Numbered from the stretch's first letter, positions 26,905 to 35,257 are shown. The stretch: 43,882 nucleotides of DNA from Planctomyces sp. (GCA_016795105.1 JAEUIH010000037.1:1-43882), one strand, 5' to 3'. Made by a program: numbers and translations. The notes: a model not told the origin generated them from the sequence alone.

Positions 26905-26993
26905 CACAATCCCTCTGACGCAACTGAAACCGCAGCAACTCTGCGTTTCATGCGCCTTCTGTTTTCTCTCTGTGCAAAACCGATGCCAGAAGA

Positions 26994-27007
26994 GTAAACA
27001 GGTTTAC
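26994..27007. promoter_or_regulatory. Perfect 14-bp palindrome upstream of lexA-like gene
   Basis: GTAAAC, AG, GTTTAC. Its size and symmetry suit a helix-turn-helix dimer operator. There is no direct evidence for which protein binds. Confidence 0.4.
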
Positions 27008-27269
27008 AGGCTGACGTGAAGAAACGAAGAATGGACCAGCATTTTTCGCTGTTCATTAACCGTGGATGGCGAAAAACACTGACTTTTTAGCCAAAAAAAC
27101 TGATTTATCGCCTGAGGACCTGTTCATCATGCTGAAAGTCGCGAGCGCCAAAGATTTCCTCAGGGGTGACAAATGTTCTGTAGTCAATTGTTGAAGATTC
27201 AGGCAGAACTTGCAATCCAATTTCATGTAGCGCGCAGCGAACCTGCCCAAAATTTCAACGCCCCAAATC

Positions 27270-27445
27270 GTAGGATGGGCATTCCTGCCCGTCTCGCGCT
27301 GCACTAAGTAGGATGGGCATTCCTGCCCGTCTCGCGCTGCACTAAGTAGGATGGGCATTCTTGCCCGTCTCGCGCTGCACTAAGTAGGATGGGCATTCTT
27401 GCCCGTCTCGCGCTGCGCTAAGTAGGATGGGCATTCTTGCCCGTC
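27270..27445 (+). repeat. Array of five class B2 GTAG hairpins, exact 38-bp period
   Basis: Copies at 27270-27293, 27308-27331, 27346-27369, 27384-27407 and 27422-27445. Each has foot GTAG, stem GATGGGCA, loop TTCC or TTCT, stem TGCCCGTC (or the equivalent with T-to-T change in the loop). The 14-base linkers (tcgcgctgcactaa, with one base change) are also conserved, so the 38-bp unit as a whole was tandemly amplified. Confidence 0.9.
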
Positions 27446-27470
27446 GACGTCATGGTAAAGCGCAGGGATG

Positions 27471-27625
27471 GCTCGGGCAAGAATGCCCAAGCTACAAAAA
27501 AGGGGCAGGGGCGGCTCGGGCAGGAATGCCCAAGCTACAGAAAAGGGGCAGGGATGGCTCGGGCAAGAATGCCCAAGCTACAAAAAAGGGGCAGGGGACG
27601 GCTCGGGCAGGAATGCCCAAGCTAC
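27471..27625 (-). repeat. Array of four class B1 GTAG hairpins, about 43-bp period
   Basis: Minus-strand copies at 27471-27495, 27514-27538, 27557-27581 and 27601-27625, each reading GTAG, stem CTTGGGCA, loop TTCC or TTCT, stem TGCCCGAG. The linkers are similar to one another (ggggcaggg, aaaaaa). The array faces the class B2 array, giving a head-to-head arrangement, and its first unit follows the stop codon of the small membrane-protein gene by about 11 bases. Confidence 0.9.
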
Positions 27626-27636
27626 TTACGGTTTGG

Positions 27637-27888
27637 TTAGTGAGATTCGGCAGGGGCTGCATCACTTGCGGCAGCAGGACCGTTCACCGTTCGATAGGTC
27701 CACCAGCTCACCAGTGACATCACGATCACTGTGTACAGAAACAAACTTGACAGCATCTTCCCAATCGCTCGACCGGCCGTCACATCATCTGCCTCAAACT
27801 GCTCAATCTCCACGGCGCTAAACAGTGGAGCCGTCGCTGCATGGGCGTCGGATGCGTGTTCGGCAGTGTGGGTAGCATGATTGGACAT
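27637..27888 (-). CDS. Small single-span membrane protein of unknown function
   Basis: 83 residues: a His/Ala-rich N-terminus (MSNHATHTAEHASDAHAA), an amphipathic stretch FSAVEIEQFEADDVTAGRAIGKM, then one membrane helix (LSSLFLYTVIVMSLVSWWTY) and an Ala-rich tail. The composition and order are typical of small conserved membrane subunits, and I think it is real despite its size. I do not recognise the family. Its 3' end runs directly into the class B1 hairpin array. Confidence 0.65.
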   Translation of the reverse strand: MSNHATHTAEHASDAHAATAPLFSAVEIEQFEADDVTAGRAIGKMLSSLFLYTVIVMSLVSWWTYRTVNGPAAASDAAPAESH

Positions 27889-28011
27889 GGGACAACCGTT
27901 TCAGGGGAAAAAGGGCCAAAAAGTTGAGTCAACGACAGAAAATATAGCATACGCAAAAAATGAACGCCAGCTATTTTGACGGTCTCCCAGCCACGGGTAT
28001 CAAGACACGGG

Positions 28012-28785
28012 TCAAACTCCCAGCAGCTCACCAAGAAGGTTACTCGACGGATGCGGGTGGCCCTTATATTGGCGGAATGCCTCTCCGTGAGTCACCCCGA
28101 TTTCGTGGCCTCGCTGCCGACTCCAGCGTTCACTGGCATCCATATATTCGTCAATTCCATGCTGCCGACGCAGCCATTCTCGCTGACTTGCATGGCAGGC
28201 GACCGCCCGATGTTTCTCAGCAAACTCATTGGTGACATCCACGATAAAGTCGACAGACTGACGATTGCCGAAGTGATCCATGCCCTCGACAGCATCTACA
28301 TAATACAGCCACGGAATCCGGACTGTTGGCGGGGCAGGGTCCCATTGACAGGTCTTGTAGTTGGGCACGGACGCATTAAAACAGGCATCCCGAACCAGTG
28401 CACTTGTGATCTCGTGATCATGCATATAGTCAACCGGTGGGGCCGTTAAAATCAGGTGTGGCTGTTTCCGGCGGACAAATTCTGTCACCCGATGACGGCT
28501 ATCGTTGTCGAAGCAAATTGACAGGTCACGAAACTCAAGGCACGTATATTCGGCCCCCAGGATGTCTGCCGCTGCTTTCGCTTCCAACCGACGAATCGCT
28601 GCAATTTCCTCCGCACTATGCTCTGCGCTGCCTCCGTCCCCTGGAGTCATGGTTGCAACTGAAATCTGGCACCCCAGTTTACGCAGCCGAAGCAGAGTAC
28701 CAGCACATTGAAATTCGATATCGTCCGGATGCGCATGAATCGCGAGGACTCGCAGTTCACTGACAGGAACTGGTGTGTTGCCCAT
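28012..28785 (-). CDS. PIG-L (LmbE) family deacetylase
   Basis: 257 residues. Zinc-binding motif AHPDD (17-21) near the N-terminus and the second metal-site motif YMHDHEITS are both present, along with TPGDGGSAEHSAEEIAAIRRLEAKAAADILGA, the family's characteristic helix. The family removes N-acetyl groups from GlcNAc-type substrates, including the bacillithiol and mycothiol precursors and GlcNAc-PI. The substrate here is not determinable and no bacillithiol glycosyltransferase gene is adjacent. Length is as expected and both catalytic regions are intact. Confidence 0.92.
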   Translation of the reverse strand: MGNTPVPVSELRVLAIHAHPDDIEFQCAGTLLRLRKLGCQISVATMTPGDGGSAEHSAEEIAAIRRLEAKAAADILGAEYTCLEFRDLSICFDNDSRHRVTEFVRRKQPHLILTAPPVDYMHDHEITSALVRDACFNASVPNYKTCQWDPAPPTVRIPWLYYVDAVEGMDHFGNRQSVDFIVDVTNEFAEKHRAVACHASQREWLRRQHGIDEYMDASERWSRQRGHEIGVTHGEAFRQYKGHPHPSSNLLGELLGV

Positions 28786-29016
28786 GGATCGTATCTCGCT
28801 CGTTCAGAAAAGGGGTGGGATTCAGTGGGATGGTGAGATTCCGGAGGCTAACGATTCTGATTTTGATTGCAACATTCCGCCAACCCTGCCATTGATCACG
28901 ATCGGAGGTATTCCGGCAGACTCGTATTTTCCTGATCGGCGGTTTTGGCTAGAAAACGCTCGAATGACGGAGTCAAATGGCGGTGACTCCAAAGAAGTCT
29001 TCAAGGATGGACGGAA

Positions 29017-30333
29017 ATGCAGAATTTGAAACGACTTTTTCTGACAACAACTCTGGTTGGCCTAATGGCCGGTTGCGGCAGTGATTCAGGTTCCCCGGCT
29101 GCTCAGACCGGGACCGAAACCGAAACTGGCAGCGGATCATCAGAAACTTCAACAGGATCTGCCCAGGCGCGAGTGACAGCCTCAATTCCAGGTCCTGCAA
29201 CGATAACCGACCAGCCGACATCAGACGAACCATCAGCCAGCAACTCTCCGGATGCCGCGGCAAAGGAATCAAAGCCAGCCGAGGACGAAGTGACTCGCAT
29301 TCTGAGAGAAATCCAGCAACTGCGTGTCGCAGCCGCCCCCGCCGATGTTGAGACCGCCAGGCAAATCCGTCGTCAGCGAAACGAAGAGATCATCGAAAAG
29401 GCGACCAACGTTCTGCGTCTCACGATGGAAGACAAGGCCCGGGAACCTCAGTTCAATCAGGCAATCGGCCAATTGCTTGAAGCTCGCTTCCAGATGGCAC
29501 TCACTGGCACTGAAGATGACATCCAGCTGCTTCATGAAGATGTCGAAGCACTTTCAAAACGTGACCCAAAATCTCCAGCGGCGGCCGAAGGTGTCTATCA
29601 GCTTGCTCGACTCGCTCACACCAAGGCCGGTCTCCTTGGAAAGTCTCAGCCAGTCTGGTTCGAGACCTTGTCACGCTGGGCCCGAGAATTCGCTGACCGA
29701 TTCCCGGAACAAAACAAACGAGCCGTAACACTTCTGTTCGGTGCCGCTCGAAGCTGCGAACTTCACGCTCTAGCAACGACTGATGCAGAATTGTCCGGGC
29801 GCCTCATGACCGAATCAAAACTGTGCTACACGACTCTCGCCGAAAAGTTCTCTACATCTCCTCAGGGTCAGGAAGCGGTCGCCGTACTCCGCCGAATGGC
29901 AGTTGTCGGTCAACCCCTGACTCAGTTTGAAGGCCCGACCATCGATGGCGGATTCGTGTCGGTCAGCGAGTTCTCCGGACGCCCAACACTGATCTACTTC
30001 TGGTCTGCTGAAGACGAAGACTTTACGAAAGAAGTTCTGCCTGCGATCCAGAAGATTCGAACGCAACTCGCCGACTCGCGCCTCCGAATGGTTGGCGTGC
30101 CTCTCGATGATGACGAAACTGAACTTGAGGCATTCATGGAGCAGAACTCACTCCCCGGGCAGCAAATCTTCTTCACGAACCCGGAACAACGCTCATGGAA
30201 CAGCCCCTTGATCCGCTTCTGGGGTATCTCCAAAACGCCCTCCATCTGGGTGCTCGACAATCAGACAAATGTGATCAGCACAAACGTCGAAACCAGTAAG
30301 CTGGTTCCAACTCTCCAGAAGGTCGTCCGGTAA
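29017..30333 (+). CDS. Lipoprotein with C-terminal thioredoxin-like (TlpA/redoxin) fold lacking the active-site cysteines
   Basis: 438 residues. Lipobox LMAGC (cysteine at 20) follows a short hydrophobic signal, then a Ser/Thr/Glu linker to about residue 85, a helical TPR-like middle (about 90-280), and a redoxin domain from about 290 (GQPLTQFEGPTIDGGFVSVSEFSGRPTLIYFWSAEDEDF broken into strands). Where TlpA/AhpC proteins have W-C-x-x-C, this has FWSAEDEDF with no cysteine. The cis-Pro loop is kept (SKTPSIWVLD). It is probably a structural or binding protein in the periplasm rather than a thiol oxidoreductase. A strong SD (aaggatggacgga) precedes the ATG. Confidence 0.88.
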   Translation: MQNLKRLFLTTTLVGLMAGCGSDSGSPAAQTGTETETGSGSSETSTGSAQARVTASIPGPATITDQPTSDEPSASNSPDAAAKESKPAEDEVTRILREIQQLRVAAAPADVETARQIRRQRNEEIIEKATNVLRLTMEDKAREPQFNQAIGQLLEARFQMALTGTEDDIQLLHEDVEALSKRDPKSPAAAEGVYQLARLAHTKAGLLGKSQPVWFETLSRWAREFADRFPEQNKRAVTLLFGAARSCELHALATTDAELSGRLMTESKLCYTTLAEKFSTSPQGQEAVAVLRRMAVVGQPLTQFEGPTIDGGFVSVSEFSGRPTLIYFWSAEDEDFTKEVLPAIQKIRTQLADSRLRMVGVPLDDDETELEAFMEQNSLPGQQIFFTNPEQRSWNSPLIRFWGISKTPSIWVLDNQTNVISTNVETSKLVPTLQKVVR

Positions 30334-30344
30334 CCGAAGCAAAT

Positions 30345-30652
30345 GTAGCTTGGGCATTCCTGCCCGAGCACTTCCCTGCGCCGCCGCAGTAGTACTCGAA
30401 GCAGGTTGGGACAAGTCGTAGCTTGGGCATTCCTGCCCGAGCACTTCCCTGCGCCGCGGCAGTAGTGCTTGAAGCGGGCCGGGACGGGCAGGAATGCCCA
30501 TCCTACTTAGCGAGCACTTCCCTGCGCCGCCGCAGTAGTACTTGAAGCGGGATGGGACGGGCAGGAATTCACATCCTACTTAGTGAGCACTTCCCTGCGC
30601 CGCGGCAGCAGTACTTGAAGCGGTCTGGGACGGGCAGGAATGCCCATCCTAC
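30345..30652. repeat. BIME-like composite array of GTAG hairpins
   Basis: Two plus-strand class B1 hairpins (30345-30369, 30418-30442) are followed by three minus-strand class B2 hairpins (30483-30506, degenerate 30556-30579, 30629-30652). Between them is a conserved spacer of about 45 bases (ttccctgcgccgc, gcagtagtactt, gaagcgg). The unit is thus bounded by opposed hairpins with GTAG at the outer ends. It starts 11 bases after the redoxin-like gene stop and its right end enters the next gene. Confidence 0.88.
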
Positions 30653-32086
30653 TTAGTGCAACGCGGGACGGGCAGGGACGCCCTGTTGAATTTGTTCCAG
30701 ACGAATTCTTGCGTGTTCTGCCCATGGGCCGCGACTGTCGTGCTGCAGATACTGCTGCCAGTACGTGCCGGCTTCATCCAGCCGCTCCATCTGTTCCAGC
30801 AGTTGAGCATAATGCAGCAGGGCATCCGGATTCGCTCGATGAATGGAGATCGCAGTTACAAGCGATTCTTCAGCCGCATCCAGCAATCCGGCTTCGGATT
30901 GAAGGCAACCCAGCTGAGTCCACGCTTCGATGAAATCGGGAGCAAACTCGATCGCACTGTGATATCGTTCAATGGCTGCATCGCGGCGGCCAATTCGGTA
31001 AAGCGAATCTGCCAGATGAAAGTTGACTTCCGCCGGGTCAGGAAACACAGCTCGTTCCGCAGGTCCTCCAAACTCATCTTCTCGAAGCAGGAACTGTTCG
31101 GAAACCAACAGGCTCATTGAATTTCGAAACGCATTCACGGCCGATTCAAATTCCGATTCTTCAGCAAGTCGACAACCTTCGTGAAACCACTCGTCGGCGT
31201 TCCAGTCCTTCATTCGCCGATCACCCTGTTGAAGCCGAGCTTCGGTGATCGAAATTGAAATGGGCCCTTCGTCTGAATCCGTTTCAGAACTTTGAATCGC
31301 TGTCGAATTCAACTCCATCTCTCCCTTACCGTGAATACGATCCATCTGTTCTCCGTCCGGATTCACATCCGCCGGAGGGTTCACGACCGACAACGGGCTG
31401 GCAGCTCCATCAAAGTCCAGAAGCCTCTGCCCTGTTTGCGGATGAATCACTCCATAGGCATCACGCAGCAGTACATTTTCATCCTGTACGAGAATTGTGA
31501 GTTGAGCCAAAGAGCGATCGGTCCCCGCTAAAGTCTGTCCAAGCTCCGCAAGACTCTTCTCAATCGTCTGCGGGGAAACTCCCTGATCAAGCAATGAAGC
31601 GAGCCGTCTTGCACTGGCAACTTCCCGATAATCGAAGTACGGCAGACGACAAACACGACGCACAGGGCGAATCAAACCCAGCCGAGCCCAGCGTCGAATC
31701 AGGCGAACTGGAATGTCCAGCAGCCTCGACAACATCGCCGGAGTATAAGCCTTCTGAATCTCTTCCCGCCGTTCATTCAATCCCAGCAAGTGCAGCCAGT
31801 CTGACTCCGCAACGACCCGAATCTCACTTCCGTCCGCCAGCAATTGAAGTGACTGACGAAGTTTCTGAGACGTTGCCCCGTCCGCCTCCAAAGGCCAGCC
31901 TTCTTCTCCAATCACCAACATTGTGGTTGCACTGGAAACCGACTGAATTGCTCGACCTCCAAACTGATCCACCAGTCGAAAGGCTTCTCGGTGCGTCATC
32001 GAGGCGAGCGTTCCTGTAAATGCGACACACTCTCCAGTCAATGGGAGCGAATTCCCGGCAACGGGGATCGAAATCTCCGCAAGCAT
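30653..32086 (-). CDS. BRCT - MerR-type HTH - TPR fusion protein
   Basis: 477 residues from ATG 32086; the only upstream alternative (TTG 32218) has no better support. Residues about 14-102 form a BRCT domain like that of NAD-dependent DNA ligase (GECVAFTGTLASMTHREAFRLV, QFGGRAIQSVSSATTMLVIG). About 113-182 is a MerR-type winged helix (AYTPAMLSRLLDIPVRLIRRW, LPYFDYREVASARRLASLLDQGVSP). The last ~180 residues are TPR repeats (HLADSLYRIGRRDAAIERYHSAI, QLGCLQSEAGLLDAAEESLV). BRCT suggests binding to DNA ends or phosphopeptides, the HTH sequence-specific DNA, the TPR a partner. I infer a nucleoid or DNA-damage regulator. The last nine codons and the TAA stop derive from a class B2 hairpin repeat. 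Confidence 0.85.
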   Translation of the reverse strand: MLAEISIPVAGNSLPLTGECVAFTGTLASMTHREAFRLVDQFGGRAIQSVSSATTMLVIGEEGWPLEADGATSQKLRQSLQLLADGSEIRVVAESDWLHLLGLNERREEIQKAYTPAMLSRLLDIPVRLIRRWARLGLIRPVRRVCRLPYFDYREVASARRLASLLDQGVSPQTIEKSLAELGQTLAGTDRSLAQLTILVQDENVLLRDAYGVIHPQTGQRLLDFDGAASPLSVVNPPADVNPDGEQMDRIHGKGEMELNSTAIQSSETDSDEGPISISITEARLQQGDRRMKDWNADEWFHEGCRLAEESEFESAVNAFRNSMSLLVSEQFLLREDEFGGPAERAVFPDPAEVNFHLADSLYRIGRRDAAIERYHSAIEFAPDFIEAWTQLGCLQSEAGLLDAAEESLVTAISIHRANPDALLHYAQLLEQMERLDEAGTYWQQYLQHDSRGPWAEHARIRLEQIQQGVPARPALH

Positions 32087-32378
32087 TTGATGCGAATCTA
32101 CTTGCGTCAAATCTTCCGAATCGTGTGAAGTCACAAAAGAGGCTCTCGCTTTGCAGAAACAGGGAACCTGAGTCGGGAAACCCCCGGCTGTTTCGTTCGA
32201 AGATACCGTCGAAAACAAGTGAAGGGTAGCAATCAGACCATCTACTGCTATAAGAGACAGAATTCAGCGTCCTGAACGGAAAGATCTTCCGAACAGGGGG
32301 TTCGGGAGATTTGGGAAAATTGCTCTCGGATTTTTCGTTTTATGCTCGACAACCATCGATATTGAGGACCTTCCAGCT

Positions 32379-33620
32379 ATGTCTCGCCTTCAGACCTCCG
32401 ACCCAACCATCTGGGAAGCCATTTGCCACGAACGAACTCGGCAAACCGATGGCCTGGAACTGATTGCGTCCGAAAACTATACCAGCGCAGCAATTATGGA
32501 AGCGGCTGGAACGGTGCTGACCAACAAGTATGCCGAAGGGTATCCAGGCAAACGGTATTACGGCGGCTGCGAACATGTTGACACAGTTGAATCGATCGCT
32601 CGGGATCGAGTCCGTCAATTGTTCGGCGCTGAACACGCGAACGTTCAGCCGCATGCCGGATCTCAGGCCAACATGGCCGTCTATTTTACTGTGCTCAATC
32701 CTGGCGACACAATCCTGGCGATGGACCTGTCCCATGGAGGTCACCTTACTCATGGCATGCATCTCAATTTCAGCGGCAAGCTCTACAAGACCGTTCATTA
32801 CGGCGTTCGAAAAGATGATCATCGAATTGACTTTGATCAGGTGGCTCAGCTCGCGAAAGAACACAAACCGAAGCTGATCATCGCAGGCGCCAGCGCTTAT
32901 CCGCGTGAAATCGATCATGCAAAGTTTGCGGATATCGCTCGTCAGAACGGCGCTCTGCTGATGGTTGATATGGCTCACTATGCAGGGCTCGTTGCCGGGG
33001 GTGTTCATAACAGCCCCGTCCCGGTCGCGGACTTCGTCACGTCGACATCTCACAAGACTCTCCGAGGCCCTCGGTCTGGTTTTGTTCTTTGTCGTGAACA
33101 ATACGCCAAAGACCTCGATCGAAGTGTGTTTCCTGGAATGCAGGGAGGGCCTCTGATGCACATCATCGCTGCAAAGGCAGTCTGTTTCGGAGAAGCTCTG
33201 CAGCCGGACTTTAAGGTATATGCTCAACAGGTTGTTAATAACGCTCGTGTTCTCGCAGAGACTCTGCTTGCCGGCGGACTTCGGCTCGTTTCCGGCGGTA
33301 CCGACAATCATCTCATGATGTGCGATGTCACGGCAATTCAACTGTCCGGAAGCATTGCCGAAAAGGCGCTCGACAAAGCGGGTATCACCGTCAACAAGAA
33401 CATGATCCCTTACGATCAGCGAAAGCCCATGGACCCCAGCGGTGTCCGAATCGGCACCGCGGCTCTGACCACCCGAGGCATGAAGACCGACGAAATGAAG
33501 AGGGTAGGGCAGTGGATCCTGACGGCTCTTCGAGGTGCATCCGATGATGCACAACTCGAAAAAGTCCGCAAGGAAATTGCTGAGTTTGCTCGTTCGTTCC
33601 CGGTCCCGGGGATCGGTTAA
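32379..33620 (+). CDS. glyA: Serine hydroxymethyltransferase
   Basis: 413-residue PLP enzyme interconverting serine plus tetrahydrofolate with glycine plus 5,10-methylene-tetrahydrofolate; the main source of one-carbon units. Motifs: [11 protein letters not shown] (27-37), [20 protein letters not shown] (49-68), [25 protein letters not shown] with the PLP-contacting Asp and His, and Schiff-base K226 in [14 protein letters not shown]. Length is normal. A tataag sequence about 120 bases upstream could be a -10 element. It is convergent with the aldolase gene, and the two stop codons share bases. Confidence 0.97.
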   Translation: MSRLQTSDPTIWEAICHERTRQTDGLELIASENYTSAAIMEAAGTVLTNKYAEGYPGKRYYGGCEHVDTVESIARDRVRQLFGAEHANVQPHAGSQANMAVYFTVLNPGDTILAMDLSHGGHLTHGMHLNFSGKLYKTVHYGVRKDDHRIDFDQVAQLAKEHKPKLIIAGASAYPREIDHAKFADIARQNGALLMVDMAHYAGLVAGGVHNSPVPVADFVTSTSHKTLRGPRSGFVLCREQYAKDLDRSVFPGMQGGPLMHIIAAKAVCFGEALQPDFKVYAQQVVNNARVLAETLLAGGLRLVSGGTDNHLMMCDVTAIQLSGSIAEKALDKAGITVNKNMIPYDQRKPMDPSGVRIGTAALTTRGMKTDEMKRVGQWILTALRGASDDAQLEKVRKEIAEFARSFPVPGIG

Positions 33621-34381
33621 GTGTCTGTCTGAGTCTTTAGGTCTTTCAACATCCTTCTGGCTCCCTGACCGACATACAAGATATCAACCCCCGCAACAAG
33701 AAGTGAATAGCCCTGGGTTTGCCAGGGCTTCACCGCTTCGGCGGTGACACCAAAGTAGCCCAGCGGCATTCCGGCTTTCCGACAAACCTCTGTCACTCGA
33801 TTGATGGCTGCAATCACTTCCGGATCGTCAATCTGCCCCATCTTGTTGTAGCTCGCCGAAAGGTCATATGGACCAAGCAAGACAGCGTCGACACCTGGTA
33901 CGGCCACGATTTCTTCTATGTTTTCAACCGCCAGCCGATGTTCAGCCTGAACAACCACAGAAATCTGCTCATTCGCGGATTGAACATATTCGGCAAAGCG
34001 AAAGCCGTAGCCATGAGCGCGAGCAAGTCCAACGCCTCGATTGCCTTCAGGAGCATATCGAGCATACCGAACCACCTCCGCAGCCTGCTCCGCGCTGTTC
34101 ACCTGCGGAACGATCACGCCCTGAGCCCCCACGTCCAGCACACGCTTGATCTCGGCTTCGTTGCAGGAACCGACCCGGACAAGACATGCGGCCTTTCCAC
34201 CGACCGCCTGCAGAATTCCCTGAATGTCAGGAATGGTCAGCGCGCCGTGCTCCGCATCCACAAAAAGCCAGTCAAAGCCGATTTCCGATAACACTTCCGC
34301 GGTCGCTGGCGACGGTAATGTGACCATCGTTCCCAAAAGTGGTTCACACTGTCTCAGTCTCTGACGAAATCCTGGCTGCAT
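33617..34381 (-). CDS. HpcH/HpaI family aldolase (class II, metal-dependent)
   Basis: 254 residues from ATG 34381 (GCGAGG eight bases upstream; a GTG at 34384 is the alternative). It cleaves 2-keto-3-deoxy-type acids to pyruvate plus an aldehyde. Family signatures are [45 protein letters not shown] with the pyruvate-binding Arg, the metal-ligand Glu in [17 protein letters not shown], and the [11 protein letters not shown] loop. The exact substrate (KDG-type, dihydroxyheptenedioate or 5-keto-4-deoxyglucarate) is not resolvable. Convergent with glyA: its TAA and the glyA TAA overlap within TTAA at 33617-33620. Confidence 0.92.
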   Translation of the reverse strand: MQPGFRQRLRQCEPLLGTMVTLPSPATAEVLSEIGFDWLFVDAEHGALTIPDIQGILQAVGGKAACLVRVGSCNEAEIKRVLDVGAQGVIVPQVNSAEQAAEVVRYARYAPEGNRGVGLARAHGYGFRFAEYVQSANEQISVVVQAEHRLAVENIEEIVAVPGVDAVLLGPYDLSASYNKMGQIDDPEVIAAINRVTEVCRKAGMPLGYFGVTAEAVKPWQTQGYSLLVAGVDILYVGQGARRMLKDLKTQTDT

Positions 34382-34565
34382 CACGCGGTCCTCGCTCTTT
34401 GCGGAATGTTATCTATCAAGAATACAGGTTGCTGAACTGCCGGCGGTTGATTGTCGGCTGACACTTTAACAAACAGATACTTCTGCACACTGGTGTTTTC
34501 ATTCAGCTCGGCCAATACTATCCTTGTATGCAAAGAATCTTGAGTGCACAGCCGGGAGTCAATCA

Positions 34566-34841
34566 ATGAACCGCGATGAACTGATCAAAACACTGCAAAC
34601 GCTGCACAAGGAACTTGCAGGGGCTCAGAACATCGATTCAGAAACGATGAAGCTCCTGCAGACTCTGACGGCCGATATTCAGAAAGTCCTGGATTCAGAT
34701 TCTGCTCCGGAAATCGCTGATTCCGATCAGTCCCTCTCAGAACGCCTACGCGAAGCGGCAATCGAGTTCGAAGTCCGACATCCTCAGCTCGGCGGTCTCA
34801 TCGAACGCATCACTGACGGACTCGCCGGTCTCGGGATTTAA
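34566..34841 (+). CDS. DUF4404 family protein
   Basis: 91 residues from ATG 34566, chosen because gggag lies eight bases upstream and it matches the expected N-terminus of the family (MNRDELIKTLQTLHKELAG). The protein is nearly all helical, acidic in the middle (DSDSAPEIADSDQSLSERL), and ends in LGGLIERITDGLAGLGI, the conserved DUF4404 tail. Function is unknown; there are no catalytic residues or signal peptide. A class A hairpin repeat starts two bases after its stop. Confidence 0.85.
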   Translation: MNRDELIKTLQTLHKELAGAQNIDSETMKLLQTLTADIQKVLDSDSAPEIADSDQSLSERLREAAIEFEVRHPQLGGLIERITDGLAGLGI

Positions 34842-34843
34842 AA

Positions 34844-34872
34844 GTAGCAGGCATTCTCCGAATGCCGTCCGC
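34844..34872 (+). repeat. Class A GTAG hairpin repeat directly after the DUF4404 gene
   Basis: GTAGCAGGCATTC, loop tcc, GAATGCCGTCCGC: identical over 29 bases to the copy at 12586-12614, and on the coding strand of the gene it follows. Confidence 0.88.
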
Positions 34873-35194
34873 AAACGCGCAATCTACGCCACCAAAAAAC
34901 CAGCGCGGATTCGCTTCGCTCAGCCGCAACTCAGTTCAGTTCGAAGAATGGAGCAAGTGTTTAAAGACTGGACGTGTGGAGGGCGCTGGTCTTCGGTGAA
35001 TGGGTTTCCGTTTGTTCGGTGTGTCCCGTGGTTACCAATCGCACTGGCTACGCGCTGAATGCAGCCGGATTCAACTCATCGCCATCTTCGCTGCGCAAAA
35101 CGACAGCACCATACAATTTATGCGACTCGCCGTAGAAACCTCTGTGGCAGGAAAAGGATTCAACTGCGAGTCGTACAAATCGCACCACCATGGC
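34873..35194. other. Non-coding stretch between repeat copies
   Basis: About 320 bases with no gene I can support. The one longer open frame here (from 35000) runs antisense into proS and includes repeat sequence. It lies in a convergent region with class A repeats on both edges. Confidence 0.5.
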
Positions 35195-35256
35195 GCGGAC
35201 GGCACATGGAATGTGCCTGCTACTTTGGGGACGGCACATGGAATGTGCCGGCTGCT
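35195..35256 (-). repeat. Two tandem class A hairpin repeats after proS
   Basis: Minus-strand copies at 35195-35223 (intact, GTAG foot, stem GGCACAT / ATGTGCC) and 35229-35256 (foot changed, agcagccGGCACAT). They lie within two bases of the proS stop codon, in the sense orientation of proS. Confidence 0.85.
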
Positions 35257-35257
35257 G

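Larger units (their letters stand above)
26759..27269. other. LexA-like gene upstream region with two perfect palindromes
   Basis: No convincing gene. It contains CCTCGATCAGATCGAGG (26888-26904) and GTAAACAGGTTTAC (26994-27007), both perfect palindromes about 130 and 236 bases upstream of the lexA-like start codon. Short open frames in this stretch have no recognisable protein character. Confidence 0.5.

Noticed and set aside
26778-27056. 92-codon minus-strand frame upstream of the lexA-like gene
   Set aside because: Cys/Arg-rich translation crossing both palindromes; no SD and no family resemblance.
27270-27445. Regularly spaced repeats resembling a CRISPR array
   Set aside because: The intervening 14-base linkers are nearly identical, too short to be spacers, and no cas gene is near. 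It is a tandem REP-like array.
28775-29029. 84-codon plus-strand frame before the redoxin-like gene
   Set aside because: Overlaps the well-supported lipoprotein start, has no SD and no protein-like character.
32340-33554. 404-codon open frame antisense to glyA
   Set aside because: It is a shadow of a clearly real enzyme gene, with no domain character.
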